A stretch of DNA of 64,000 nucleotides from Janthinobacterium sp. FW305-129 (GCF_020858115.1 NZ_JACYMM010000001.1:372001-436000); one strand, 5' to 3'; positions 8,074-17,049 are shown, counted from the first letter of the stretch. Made by a program: numbers and translations. Notes: generated from the letters alone by a model not told the origin.

Positions 8074-10135
8074 TATCTGCAATCTTTAAGCAATTCTCAC
8101 GCTAATGCATAAATACTAGATATGAATTACTTCCTACGCACCGTTTAAGAAAATAAAATATTTGACCACAATGAAAATAATTCATTTCGCTGCATAAAAA
8201 AGACAATTTCTAGAGTTGAACACTATTATAAAGATGTTGCGCAATACTTCTTGCCCTATCTTGGACTCTGGAATTTTCGGAGAATTCTTCTCCAACTAAA
8301 GCCTTAGCCAATGGATAACCATTCCCCTTTAATTTCTTAATTTTTTCAGAAACTGTTAAATTCATAAGCTCTTCTGAATTTGTTTTTTCATCTACCAATA
8401 GTAGATTTCCTATGCTGCCAACAACATCAGAACTTTTCCCATCCTTCATGGTCGACTCTGAAATTATATGTTCAATACTCATTGCATCATGATTAATATC
8501 AATTCCGCCGAACTTATCGCCGAATTGCTTTGATAGGCAATACTTAATAATCCCTTTGTTTTTTGTTTTGCTAGACAAATACGACAACTCTAAGAACTTC
8601 ACCTCAAATTCCTCATATTGCGGTAATTTTGTCTTCAAGGAATAAAAGAGGCTTGATATAATAGCCTGAATATCATCATTCCCTTTCGCTCTGGTTAGCG
8701 AAATCGCATGACTTGAATAAGTCGTAGCGATAACTCCTGACGATCTCTGCGAAGTAACAGCATTAAATACAAAATGGAAATATTCTAGTTTTCTAAGACA
8801 TGTCTTTAAATTTCTTAGGGTGAGCCGTTTTTCATAATAGGCTCGCAACAGAGCCAGCGTCATAGATGATTGTTGTTTTACCTTAAACAATCTTAATGTC
8901 TTAAGGGATTCTTTGACATCAGTTTCTTCCCTGCTCCACTCATGGGCACCAGGATCGATCAATTTGCAATAAATAGCTGCCGCATGATTTAATTTTCTAA
9001 GCAAATCATTTGCATTTTTTTCATCCTCGGATACAAATTTTGAAATTGCTGAAAATAATTTCTTGTCAGTAGTGTAGTTATATTCGGATATCCAAAAATG
9101 TAACAGAAATGAGTCAATTATTTCCGATTCACTTGCATCATCGAATTTTCTAATCAATGAATTCCAAGATTCTTTTGCTGAATCTAACTTCGCGTTACCT
9201 TCCTTTATCTTGCTTAGCAATAGATTTTTCACCAAATCCGACGTGCGCAAATCACGGCCCCGAGCATTTAAGGTTTCAAATATCAGATGTGCATCACTTT
9301 TATTGTCTAGCTGAATAAAAACAAGCTTCAAAGATAGTACCTTATCCCGAATTTCTTTCAACTTCAGAATGGGATCAGGAACTTCTACAGGAAACATACT
9401 TATTTGACCGCCGCTTTCGGAATTGGAGGTTGGAACCTCGTCCTCCAATCGCGCACAAATAATCTCAAATGCATTTTTTAACTTTTGCTCCTCAATGCCA
9501 ACATCACAATCTATTTTTAAGCCATTAAAAGATTGAATGTGATCTTGAAGATAAGGAAATGATGTATCGGCATCTAAGATAAACTCTGCCTCATTATCTA
9601 TGTTTGGCTGTTCAACAAATTTATGCACACCTTTTGCCAGGTTGTCCTCACCCAGTCTCAAAAAGGAATTTCTTATTGCAGACAGCATAAGAGTAATAGT
9701 CGTTAATCTCTGTTGACCATCGACAATTCCAAAATATGGCTTTCTTTCCTGATAAACGACCATCGATCCAATAAAATAATTTTCTGAAACATCATTAATT
9801 ATATCGTTCCAAAAATTTTCCACCTCATCTCTTTCCCAAGAATAAGGTCGTTGGAAACGCGGGATCTGGAAATATCCTAATGAGAAAATGTCTTGTATTT
9901 GCTTATCGTGGGCTTCAATTTTCATCTGAATTGGACTTGAAATCTAATAAATTTTAGGGTGATAAGAAAGAATATTTGTCGTCTACAATGATGCCTTTGA
10001 GATTTCACCATCAAGCATATAGCTTTCGATTACTTTTATCAATTCAAGTCGGGATTTTGTTCTAAATTCGCCCATAAATACTTCAGAATTCGCTTTTTTC
10101 TTGCTTTGGCTATCAAATACGACTTTGCAAAATTC
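8074..10135. other. AT-rich genomic island
   Basis: From just after the hairpin to about 10135 the base composition falls far below that of the flanks (runs of A/T and AT-ending codons, against GC-ending codons elsewhere). The segment holds the DUF262 gene, about 136 non-coding bases at 8074-8209 and the last 45 or so codons of the next gene. I find no terminal repeats, transposase or tRNA at its ends. Composition indicates acquisition from an AT-rich donor. Confidence 0.7.
8210..9925 (-). CDS. DUF262/DUF1524 (GmrSD-like) protein, probable anti-phage nuclease
   Basis: 571 residues. The N-terminal DUF262 (ParB/Srx-like) domain shows IPRFQRPYSWERDEV (residues about 21-35), FGIVDGQQRLTTITLML (about 66-82) and FETLNARGRDL (about 217). 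The C-terminal DUF1524 HNH-type nuclease shows SIEHIISES and GNLLLVDEKTN (about 485-520). In GmrSD, DUF262 uses nucleotide and DUF1524 cuts modified phage DNA; single-chain versions also occur in BREX- and type IV-like systems. No modification or partner gene is adjacent, so it would act alone. Codon use is strongly AT-biased, unlike all neighbours, indicating horizontal acquisition. Confidence 0.85.
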   Translation of the reverse strand: MKIEAHDKQIQDIFSLGYFQIPRFQRPYSWERDEVENFWNDIINDVSENYFIGSMVVYQERKPYFGIVDGQQRLTTITLMLSAIRNSFLRLGEDNLAKGVHKFVEQPNIDNEAEFILDADTSFPYLQDHIQSFNGLKIDCDVGIEEQKLKNAFEIICARLEDEVPTSNSESGGQISMFPVEVPDPILKLKEIRDKVLSLKLVFIQLDNKSDAHLIFETLNARGRDLRTSDLVKNLLLSKIKEGNAKLDSAKESWNSLIRKFDDASESEIIDSFLLHFWISEYNYTTDKKLFSAISKFVSEDEKNANDLLRKLNHAAAIYCKLIDPGAHEWSREETDVKESLKTLRLFKVKQQSSMTLALLRAYYEKRLTLRNLKTCLRKLEYFHFVFNAVTSQRSSGVIATTYSSHAISLTRAKGNDDIQAIISSLFYSLKTKLPQYEEFEVKFLELSYLSSKTKNKGIIKYCLSKQFGDKFGGIDINHDAMSIEHIISESTMKDGKSSDVVGSIGNLLLVDEKTNSEELMNLTVSEKIKKLKGNGYPLAKALVGEEFSENSRVQDRARSIAQHLYNSVQL

Positions 10136-10351
10136 GACAACGAACTCGCCATCGGGATCGTCTTCCGGCTCGAAATGCGAATTGAAGCAGTAGCCGCTGT
10201 CGCGGCAATGACCCCACAGCAACAATGCGCTGCTGAACCACTGCATGGTATCGGCACCGGGATCCACCTCGAACAGGGTGTTGACGGTGAGGTGCCAGCC
10301 GCCCGGCACGCGCAGCGGCTGCAATGGATAGGGAAAGCGCGGCTGTTTCAT
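9983..10351 (-). CDS. Hypothetical protein with compositionally foreign 3' end
   Basis: 122 residues. The ATG overlaps the stop of the EAL gene (ATGA, 10348-10351), so translation is coupled to the phosphodiesterase. Residues about 1-72 are in GC-rich host codons (RFPYPLQPLRVPGGWHLTV; HFEPEDDPDGEFVVEF). Residues about 76-122 are in AT-rich codons and lysine/serine-rich. The transition near 10135 coincides with the island edge, so the 3' end may have been replaced by recombination. No family or domain is recognised; coupling suggests a role linked to c-di-GMP signalling. Confidence 0.6.
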   Translation of the reverse strand: MKQPRFPYPLQPLRVPGGWHLTVNTLFEVDPGADTMQWFSSALLLWGHCRDSGYCFNSHFEPEDDPDGEFVVEFCKVVFDSQSKKKANSEVFMGEFRTKSRLELIKVIESYMLDGEISKASL

Positions 10352-11916
10352 GTGGACGATGGCAGGCGGCGGGTTGCGTAAAAGGCGAGGAATTCGGCAG
10401 CCGGCAGCGCTTTCGCAAACAGCCAGCCCTGGCCGAATTCCACCTTGCGTTCCAGCAGATAATCGGCCTGCTGCCGCGTTTCGATGCCTTCGGCCACGAT
10501 CAGCATGTTCAGGGTGCGGGCCATGGCGATGATGTGCGGCGTGACGCTGCTGGTGGCCGCGTCCGTGCCGATGGTGTCGACGAAGGATTTGTCGATTTTC
10601 AGGGCGTCGAGCGGCAGGTTTTGCAGGCTCGACAGGCTGGAATAGCCGGTGCCGAAGTCGTCGATGGCCACCGCATGGCCGCGCGCCCTGGCTTTTTCGA
10701 TGGTGGCGCGGGCCGCTTCCACGTTGATGAAGCCCCGTTCCGTCGCTTCCAGCCAGATCTGCTGCGCCTCGATGCCGGTGCCGGCCAGCGCGCGTTCGAG
10801 CACGTCGAGCACCCGGCCCGTTTCGATATCGCTGGCGCACAGGTTGATGGCGATGTGCAGTTCGCGGTCGGCCAGCAGCGCGGCGCGCATGTCGGCGATG
10901 ACGCAGGCGATCACCTGGTCCGTGATGGGCAGAATCAGGTCGCTTTCCTCGGCCACGGGGATGAACAGGTCGGGCCGTATCATGCTGCCGTCGGGACGGC
11001 GCCAGCGTATCAGCGCCTCGGCGCCCACGCACACGCCCGTGTCGAGCGCGATGATCGGCTGATAATGAACAAAGAATTCGCGCCGCTCGACCGCCGTTTC
11101 CAGTTCGCCGCGCAAGGACAGCCGGCGGCGCGACAGCCACACGACGATGCCGACGATAAAGGCGGCCATCAACAAACCCATGGGCAGGAGCAGCAGCTGT
11201 TCGCGCCGCAGCCTGTCGTTGAGCTTGCTGCGCGGCTCGATCATGACGGCCGTCAAGCCATCGCGGTACAGCGTCGCATGGATGTGGCCGTCGTGCGCGG
11301 CGTCTACGTTCGCCGGCAGCCCGGCGAGCAAGCTTTGCACCAGCGCGGGATCGGGATGGTGCAAGGTGTCGAGCACGCCTTCCTTGCCGATGGCCATGGC
11401 CATCTGGATGTCGCTGTCGACGATGACGTCGGAAAAGCGCACGGGATCGATCAGGACTTTATAGGCGCGGTGGGACAGTCCCACCATGCGCTTGCCGCCG
11501 CTGACGATGGGGCGCAGGTTGAAATCGATGCCCATGCCGTTGGCCAAGGTGAAATCGGCGGGCGTGACGGCGATGCGCGCCTCTTCGATGCCCGTGGACG
11601 TGCACTTGAGCAAGCCGTTTTCCACGTAGCCGATATCGTCGATGCTGCGCGTGGTGATGGTGATGCGGCGCAATTGCTGGATATGCGCCTCCGAGCATGG
11701 CGCCAGGTCCAGCGCATCGGCGCTGCGCAGGGCGGCGCTGGCCGAGGCGATGGAACGGTGGGCGCGCTCGAGCGCGTAGCCGGCCAGCAGGCGCAGGCGT
11801 TCCTGCTCGCCCTGCTCGGCGCGCACGGACGACAGGTAGAAGGCCAGGCTCAGGGGCGCGGCCACGCCGATGACGGCGACCAGCACGCTGGTCACGATAA
11901 TGCGTTTTCTGCGCAT
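10348..11916 (-). CDS. CSS-motif EAL phosphodiesterase (c-di-GMP)
   Basis: 522 residues; GGGAG precedes the ATG. A transmembrane helix at about 8-29 and another at about 242-262 bracket a periplasmic sensor that carries the CSS pattern (PCSEAHI near residue 73 and a second cysteine in LLKCTST). The cytoplasmic EAL domain retains the catalytic residues: EALIRWR, INLCASDI, LEATERG, IDDFGTGYSSL, KIDKSFV, VAEGIET and the QGWLFAKAL ending. It should hydrolyse c-di-GMP to pGpG. CSS-EAL enzymes such as PdeC of E. coli sense periplasmic redox or unfolded-protein state through the cysteine pair. The downstream 122-residue gene is coupled. Confidence 0.9.
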   Translation of the reverse strand: MRRKRIIVTSVLVAVIGVAAPLSLAFYLSSVRAEQGEQERLRLLAGYALERAHRSIASASAALRSADALDLAPCSEAHIQQLRRITITTRSIDDIGYVENGLLKCTSTGIEEARIAVTPADFTLANGMGIDFNLRPIVSGGKRMVGLSHRAYKVLIDPVRFSDVIVDSDIQMAMAIGKEGVLDTLHHPDPALVQSLLAGLPANVDAAHDGHIHATLYRDGLTAVMIEPRSKLNDRLRREQLLLLPMGLLMAAFIVGIVVWLSRRRLSLRGELETAVERREFFVHYQPIIALDTGVCVGAEALIRWRRPDGSMIRPDLFIPVAEESDLILPITDQVIACVIADMRAALLADRELHIAINLCASDIETGRVLDVLERALAGTGIEAQQIWLEATERGFINVEAARATIEKARARGHAVAIDDFGTGYSSLSSLQNLPLDALKIDKSFVDTIGTDAATSSVTPHIIAMARTLNMLIVAEGIETRQQADYLLERKVEFGQGWLFAKALPAAEFLAFYATRRLPSST

Positions 11917-11935
11917 GCTACTCCCTGCGATAGTT

Positions 11936-11970
11936 ATATGATTGCCATGTATTGCTCGATGGCATCATAT
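11936..11970. other. Imperfect hairpin between the exporter and EAL genes
   Basis: ATATGATTGCCAT (11936-11948) pairs with ATGGCATCATAT (11959-11970) with one bulged base and a 10-base loop. It lies after the MFS stop and before the EAL start, both on the minus strand. It lacks a clear T tract, so it could terminate the exporter transcript inefficiently or serve as an operator. Confidence 0.35.
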
Positions 11971-12008
11971 TACAAGCAGAGGCCGTTTACTTGAATATTG
12001 CTGAAGAG

Positions 12009-13526
12009 TTACACTTTTTCCAGCTGTTTCTCCACGGTTTTCACCGGCCGCGCCAGCACGAACACCAGCGCCGCCACCACGGCCGCCAGCCCGCCAGCCA
12101 GGTACAGCACGCTGGCAAAGCCGTCGATGAAGGCGTGGCGGGCCGCTTCCTGAGCCACGGCTTGCAACGCGGGCGGCAGCTGGCCGAAGGCGTCGGTCGC
12201 GTTGCCGGCGACGATGCGCCCGATCATCTCGGGCGAGGCTTTCAAGCCGTGCAGCCACGCCAGTTTCTCGAACGAGGCGGCCGTGCGCATGGCCAGCACG
12301 GCGCCCAGCGCGCCCACGGCCAGCACGATGCCGACGAAGCGCGTGGTGGTGCTGATGCCGGAACCCATGCCCGTGCGCTCGCGCGGAATGCAGGCGAGGA
12401 TGGCCTTCTGGGTCGTGCCGTTGAGTAATCCTGCGCCCGCGCCCGTGACGAGCATGCCGGCTGCCACCCAGCCGTACTGCAGGCTGGCGGCGGCCAGCGC
12501 CGTGGCGACGTTGCCCACGGCGACGATCAGCAAGCCCGTCACCAATATGCCGCGGTCGTCCAGCACCCGCATGGCGCGCGGCGCCAGCCTTGACAGCACC
12601 ACCATGGCGACGGCGAACGGCAGCATGGCGCAGCCGGCCAGCACGGCGGAAAAGCCGAAGGCGTTCTGCAGGTACAGCGGCAAGAAGGTCATCATCACTT
12701 GCGCGGCGATGGCATAGCCGAACATGCCCAGCACGGCGCCGACGAACACGCGCCTCCCAAACAGGCTCAAATCGACCATCGGCGCGCGCTGGCGCCGTTC
12801 CACCAGCACGAAGACGGCCAGCAGCGCGGCGCCGGCCGCAAAGCGCAGCATGGTGGCATGGCTGGACCAGCCCGCCACGCTGGCGTCGATCAAGCCCCAG
12901 ATGATGCAGAACAGGCCAGCGGAGAACAGCAGCGCGCCCAATGGATCAAAACTGGCGTTGGACGCGTCCTTCGACTCGTCCACGTGCCTGCCTACCAGCC
13001 ACATCAATATGGCGACGACGGGCAGGTTCAGGTAGAAAATCCAGCGCCAGTTGATGGCGCTCGTAACGAGGCCGCCCAAGAGCGGCGCCACCGTCATGGC
13101 CACGCCCATGGCCGCGCCCCACACGGACCAGGCGCGCGCCCTCTCCTTTTCCGCATGAAACGTGTGGCCGATGACGGCCAGCGCGGACGTGAGCAGCAGC
13201 GCGGCACCGAGTCCCTTGACGGCGCGCGCCACGTTGAGCACGAACGGCGTCCACGCCAGGCCGCACAGCAAGGACGCCAGCGCGAACACGGCCAGGCCAT
13301 ACAGCATCACTTTGCGCCGTCCCAGGCGGTCGGCGATGCTGCCGGCCGGCAACAGGAACGAGGCAAACGCCAGCATGTAGGCGCTGACCACCCATTCCAC
13401 GTCGACGAAGCTGGCGTTGAGCGAGCGGGCGATCGACGGCAGCGAGACGGCGACGACGTTGGTGTCGAGCATGATCAGCGCGCACACGCCCGAGCAGGTA
13501 TAGAGGGTCCAGTTGGTATTCTTCAT
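12009..13526 (-). CDS. MFS drug exporter, DHA2 (EmrB/QacA) family
   Basis: 505 residues with about 14 hydrophobic segments, the size and topology of the 14-TM DHA2 family. Motifs: LDTNVVAVSLPSIARSL in TM1 (motif D1), GSIADRLGRRKVML between TM2 and TM3 (motif A), and a motif-C-like glycine-rich TM5 (GVAMTVAPLLGGLVT). It is expected to export drugs or other amphiphiles by proton antiport across the inner membrane. No membrane-fusion partner is adjacent. It is divergent from a LysR regulator that shares the 64-base promoter region, the usual layout for inducible efflux. Confidence 0.9.
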   Translation of the reverse strand: MKNTNWTLYTCSGVCALIMLDTNVVAVSLPSIARSLNASFVDVEWVVSAYMLAFASFLLPAGSIADRLGRRKVMLYGLAVFALASLLCGLAWTPFVLNVARAVKGLGAALLLTSALAVIGHTFHAEKERARAWSVWGAAMGVAMTVAPLLGGLVTSAINWRWIFYLNLPVVAILMWLVGRHVDESKDASNASFDPLGALLFSAGLFCIIWGLIDASVAGWSSHATMLRFAAGAALLAVFVLVERRQRAPMVDLSLFGRRVFVGAVLGMFGYAIAAQVMMTFLPLYLQNAFGFSAVLAGCAMLPFAVAMVVLSRLAPRAMRVLDDRGILVTGLLIVAVGNVATALAAASLQYGWVAAGMLVTGAGAGLLNGTTQKAILACIPRERTGMGSGISTTTRFVGIVLAVGALGAVLAMRTAASFEKLAWLHGLKASPEMIGRIVAGNATDAFGQLPPALQAVAQEAARHAFIDGFASVLYLAGGLAAVVAALVFVLARPVKTVEKQLEKV

Positions 13527-13560
13527 GCCTGTATTTTAAGCAGGCTGCTGTTATTTCCTG

Positions 13561-13582
13561 TTATAAGACAAGCGCCTTATAA
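13561..13582. promoter_or_regulatory. LysR-type palindrome overlapping a -10 box
   Basis: TTATAAG-N8-CTTATAA, a perfect 7-base inverted repeat with the T-N11-A character of LysR sites, midway between the divergent exporter and LysR genes. The right arm overlaps a consensus -10 hexamer TATAAT (13578-13583) reading toward lysR, so occupancy would repress lysR (autoregulation) while allowing control of the exporter. Confidence 0.55.
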
Positions 13583-13610
13583 TTTACCTATGGTGAATAC
13601 AGACAAAGAC

Positions 13611-14495
13611 ATGGAATTGCGGCATTTCCGCTGCGTGCTGGCCGTGGCGCACAGCCTGCACTTCGCGCGGGCGGCGGCGGAACTCGGCATTTCGCCGCCC
13701 GCGCTGACCAAGCAGGTGCAGGAAACGGAGCAACTGCTGGGCACGCGCCTGTTCCAGCGCAGCAAGCGCGCCGTGTCCCTGACGGCGGCCGGAGAACTGT
13801 TCGTGCTGGAAGCGGCGCGCGCGCTGGAGCAGCTGGCGCAGGCGCAGGACGTGGCGCGCCGGGCGGGACGGGGCGAACTGGGACGGCTGGAAATCGGCTA
13901 CGTGGCTTCGGCCGCCTATGCCGGCGTGCTGCAGGGACAGTTTGCGCAGTTTCGCGCCAGCCACCCCGGCATCCGCATCGGCGCGCGCGAATACGCGATG
14001 GATGCCCTGCCCGGCTTGCTGGACCAGGGCAGAGTCGACCTGGCCTTCGTGCGCCCGCCCCTGCACTTGCCGGACGGACTGGACAGCGTGGTCTTGCTGC
14101 GCGACCGCTTCGTGCTGGCCGTGCAGGCCGATAGCCCGCTCGCCCGGCTGGAAGTGGCGGAAATAGCGGCGCCGGCCGCGCTGGCGCAGCAGGCCTTCAT
14201 CGTGCCGGAACAGGAACTGGGCACATTGGAGGTGAGCCGGCGCGGCGGCTTTGCGGCGCAGGTGGTGTCGCGCCCGGGCAGCCTGGTGGCCGTGCTGACG
14301 GAAGTGTCGCTGGGCGTGGGCTGCGCCATCGTGCCCCATTCCGTGATGGCCAGCGTGCAATTGCCTGGCGTGGTGTTCCGCGAACTGGCTGCGCCGCAGA
14401 TCAGCTCGGAAATCGCTGTGGCCTTCCGCCGCCACGAACAGGCGCCCGCCGCGCGCGCCTTCATCGCCCAGCTGCGCGCGGCGGCACTGGCTTAG
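13611..14495 (+). CDS. LysR-family transcriptional regulator
   Basis: 294 residues from ATG 13611 (MELRHFRCV, the canonical LysR opening); ATG 13590 would add seven but sits only 7 bases after a consensus -10 box. The winged helix-turn-helix spans about 3-60 (FARAAAELGISPPALTKQV; LGTRLFQRSKRAV), followed by a LysR substrate-binding domain (about 87-290; GRLEIGYVASAAY, SLGVGCAIVPHSV). It probably controls the divergent DHA2 exporter and itself. The effector is not predictable. Its stop is 2 bases from the end of the convergent XRE gene. Confidence 0.9.
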   Translation: MELRHFRCVLAVAHSLHFARAAAELGISPPALTKQVQETEQLLGTRLFQRSKRAVSLTAAGELFVLEAARALEQLAQAQDVARRAGRGELGRLEIGYVASAAYAGVLQGQFAQFRASHPGIRIGAREYAMDALPGLLDQGRVDLAFVRPPLHLPDGLDSVVLLRDRFVLAVQADSPLARLEVAEIAAPAALAQQAFIVPEQELGTLEVSRRGGFAAQVVSRPGSLVAVLTEVSLGVGCAIVPHSVMASVQLPGVVFRELAAPQISSEIAVAFRRHEQAPAARAFIAQLRAAALA

Positions 14496-14497
14496 GG

Positions 14498-15067
14498 TCA
14501 GGCGCTTTTCAATACCGCCACGGCGTAGGTGCAGGCCGTAGTCGTTTCATTGCGGAACACGCAGTCGGCCGGCGGCCCCAGTTCCAGACAGTCGCCCTCG
14601 TCCAGCACGTGGCGGGCGTCCCCTTCGAGGAAGACGAGGCTGCCGGTCAGCGTCCAGATCAGCTGGCGCCGCGCCACATAGGCGGCGGCCGGCATGGCCA
14701 CCACGGCGCCGGGCGGCAAGGTAATATGCACGAGGTCGAGCGGCATGCCGGACGCCGGCGACACGTGGCGCCGCACATAGCCGCTCTGCGGGTCCACCCA
14801 CACGGGCTGCTCTGCCTGGCGCAGCAAGCGTCCCTCGCGCATCTCGGCGCGGGCGATCAGTTCGGACATGCTCAGGCCAAAGGCGCCCGACAGCCGCGCC
14901 AGCAAGGTGGCCGTGGGGCTGCAATCGCCGCGCTCCACCTTGTGCACCATCGCGCGCGACACGCCCGAACGGGCCGCCAGCTGCGTCAGCGACCAGCCCA
15001 GGCTTTCCCGCTCGGTGCGCACCCTGGCGCCGATGCGCTGGTTTAATTCGTCTGGTTTAGTAGACAT
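14498..15067 (-). CDS. XRE-family regulator with C-terminal cupin
   Basis: 189 residues. An HTH of the XRE/Cro type occupies about 10-65 (LGWSLTQLAARSGVSRAMV; VERGDCSPTATLLARLSGA). A cupin-2 beta-barrel follows at about 108-185 (LVHITLPPGAVVAMP; LTGSLVFLEGDARHVLDEGD). Regulators of this layout usually bind a small ligand in the cupin and repress a neighbouring metabolic or transport gene. The divergent acetyltransferase at 15148, reached across an 80-base gap with an inverted repeat, is the obvious target. Confidence 0.9.
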   Translation of the reverse strand: MSTKPDELNQRIGARVRTERESLGWSLTQLAARSGVSRAMVHKVERGDCSPTATLLARLSGAFGLSMSELIARAEMREGRLLRQAEQPVWVDPQSGYVRRHVSPASGMPLDLVHITLPPGAVVAMPAAAYVARRQLIWTLTGSLVFLEGDARHVLDEGDCLELGPPADCVFRNETTTACTYAVAVLKSA

Positions 15068-15081
15068 TTATTTGATTTTAT

Positions 15082-15117
15082 TGGACAAGAAATGGACGGC
15101 AATCTATGATTTGTCCA
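15082..15117. promoter_or_regulatory. Inverted repeat between XRE-cupin and acetyltransferase genes
   Basis: TGGACAA (15082-15088) and TTGTCCA (15111-15117) form an inverted repeat in the divergent gap; a related half site ATGGAC starts at 15092. Likely operator for the XRE-cupin protein, from position and symmetry only. Confidence 0.4.
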
Positions 15118-15147
15118 TTATAGTAGACGCCTAGCAAGGAGATCAAC

Positions 15148-15678
15148 ATGCACGTACGCGATGCCCACGCGGGCGATATCGAGGCCATCACGGCCATCTA
15201 CAACGATGCCGTCAGCAACACCCTGGCCATCTGGAATGAACGGACGGTCGATGCGGCCAACCGCGCCGCCTGGCTGGCCGACCGCGAGCGGGCCGGCTAT
15301 CCGGTGCTCGTCGCCATCGATGCGGAAGGAACGGTCTCTGGCTACGCCTCGTTCGGCGACTGGCGCCCGTTCGAGGGTTTCCGCCATACGGTCGAGCATT
15401 CCGTGTATGTGCGCGCCGACCGCCGCGGCGCCGGCGTGGGCAAGGCCTTGATGGGGGAATTGATTGCGCGGGCGCGCGGCCTGGGCAAGCACGTGATGGT
15501 GGCGGGCATCGAGGCGGGCAATGCCGGCTCGATCGCCCTGCACAAGCAGCTGGGTTTCGAGGAAGTGGGATTGATGCGCCAGGTGGGCACCAAGTTCGGC
15601 GCCTGGCTGGACCTGGCGTTTTTGCAGCTGCAGCTCGATGCGCGCAGCGATCCGGACGGCATTACACCGCCCGGCTAA
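15148..15678 (+). CDS. GNAT acetyltransferase, phosphinothricin / methionine-sulfoximine type
   Basis: 176 residues; AAGGAG sits 7 bases before the ATG. The sequence follows the Pat/YncA pattern throughout: IEAITAIYNDAV (residues about 10-21), YASFGDWRPFEGFRHTVEHS, VRADRRGAGVGKALM (acetyl-CoA loop, about 88-102), AGIEAGNAGSIALHKQLGF and the VGTKFGAWLDLAFLQL ending. Relatives acetylate L-methionine sulfoximine, phosphinothricin or similar glutamate analogues, a detoxification step. Control by the divergent XRE-cupin gene is likely. Confidence 0.88.
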   Translation: MHVRDAHAGDIEAITAIYNDAVSNTLAIWNERTVDAANRAAWLADRERAGYPVLVAIDAEGTVSGYASFGDWRPFEGFRHTVEHSVYVRADRRGAGVGKALMGELIARARGLGKHVMVAGIEAGNAGSIALHKQLGFEEVGLMRQVGTKFGAWLDLAFLQLQLDARSDPDGITPPG

Positions 15679-15691
15679 GGTCAGGCAAACG

Positions 15692-16882
15692 TCAAGGATC
15701 AATCTCCGGCGGCGGACGGCGCAGCGCCATATGTTCCCACACGGCCACCAGGACCAGCACGCAGCTGGTGATGCAGGCGAGGATCAACGGTGAATACAGC
15801 CGTCCATACGCCATCGGGATCAGCGCCAGGATGATCAGGATGCCCAGCAGATGCGACAGCGGCGGCGCGGCGCGCTCGCTGCTGACCCATTTGAACAGTG
15901 CATTGCCCAGCAGATACAGGATCGGGCCGCCCAGCAAGGCGCTGATGCCGGCGAAGCTCGCTTCGTCCGGATGCACGAGCGCCAGTTCATCGGCCACGGC
16001 GGAAACGATCACGCCGCCCACGATCAGCACGTGGATATACGTGTAGGCCTTGCGCGCGATACGGCCCGGGTCCTTCGAGTGGGCGATGCGGTGGTGGCCC
16101 GCCTCGGCGCCCGTGTCGAAATAGATCCACCACATGGCGATGCTGCCGGCCAGTGCCGCCAGGAAACCTAGCCAGTTGGCGGCCGTCCATTCCAGGCCCG
16201 CGAAGGTCGCGCCCGTTACCAGCAAGGATTCGCCGAGGGCGATGATGACGAACAGGCCGCAGCGTTCGGCCATGTGGCTGCCATCGACATCCCAGTCGGC
16301 CGTCGACGAGCTGCCCAGGCCCGGCACGCCGAAGCGCATCCAGGGGCCGGCCAGGTCGATTGCCAGGGCCGCGCCCCACCAGAAGATGCGCTGTTCGGGC
16401 GTGGCGATGCCGCCGGCGATCCAGAAAATGCCGGACAACACGGCCCACAGGCTGATGCGCTGGAAATTGCGGCGGCGCGACAGTTCTTCATGGCGCACGG
16501 CCCACCAGGCGAACAGGGGCCGGCCCACCTGCATGGCGACATAGGCGCCGGCGAAACCGAGGCCCCGCGTGCCGAACGCTTCGGGAATCGAGGCCGACAT
16601 GATGAGGCCGCCCAGCATCAGCGCAAACAGGCTGATGCGTACGGGAATGCGCTCGGGGTCGAGCCAGTTGGTGATCCACGAGGTGAAGATCCACACCCAC
16701 CAGACGGCCATCAGCAGCAGGCCCGTCTGCAACCAGCCCATGGCGCTCAGGTGCGCCAGCAAGCCATGCGACAGTTGCGTTACCGCAAACACGAACACGA
16801 GGTCGAAGAACAGCTCGATCATGCCCACCTTGCCGCTGTCCTGCGCGCCGCGCTGGCGCAGCAGGGAAATGCGATTATTCAT
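15692..16882 (-). CDS. Low temperature requirement protein A (LtrA) family membrane protein
   Basis: 396 residues from ATG 16882, with AAGGAA ahead of it; longer readings upstream lack family similarity. The LtrA hallmark GKVGMIELFFDLVFVFAVTQ lies at about 17-36, followed by about ten hydrophobic segments and the conserved SHMAERCGLFVIIALGES stretch near 215-232. LtrA was named from Listeria growth at low temperature; its molecular role is unsettled. Inner membrane. Convergent with the acetyltransferase gene. Confidence 0.88.
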   Translation of the reverse strand: MNNRISLLRQRGAQDSGKVGMIELFFDLVFVFAVTQLSHGLLAHLSAMGWLQTGLLLMAVWWVWIFTSWITNWLDPERIPVRISLFALMLGGLIMSASIPEAFGTRGLGFAGAYVAMQVGRPLFAWWAVRHEELSRRRNFQRISLWAVLSGIFWIAGGIATPEQRIFWWGAALAIDLAGPWMRFGVPGLGSSSTADWDVDGSHMAERCGLFVIIALGESLLVTGATFAGLEWTAANWLGFLAALAGSIAMWWIYFDTGAEAGHHRIAHSKDPGRIARKAYTYIHVLIVGGVIVSAVADELALVHPDEASFAGISALLGGPILYLLGNALFKWVSSERAAPPLSHLLGILIILALIPMAYGRLYSPLILACITSCVLVLVAVWEHMALRRPPPEIDP

Positions 16883-17049
16883 TTTTTTCCTTGCATAAAT
16901 ACCGGGCCGGCGCCCGCGGCGCGGCCAAAACGGCACGATGATAGCAGATGGGGATGGCGGCAGTGGCGACGCGCCGCGGCCGCCATGCGTTTGCTCTTCC
17001 GCCAGAATTTCGCTACGATGGGCCGCATGCGCGGGACACCACCTCCACC

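Noticed and set aside
8210-9925. Part of a larger defence island
   Set aside because: Only one defence-type gene is present; flanking genes are ordinary host genes and no methylase, helicase or toxin-antitoxin pair was found.
12699-13589. Long plus-strand frame extending the LysR protein upstream
   Set aside because: It is the antisense reading of the MFS exporter; the LysR domain begins only at 13590-13611.
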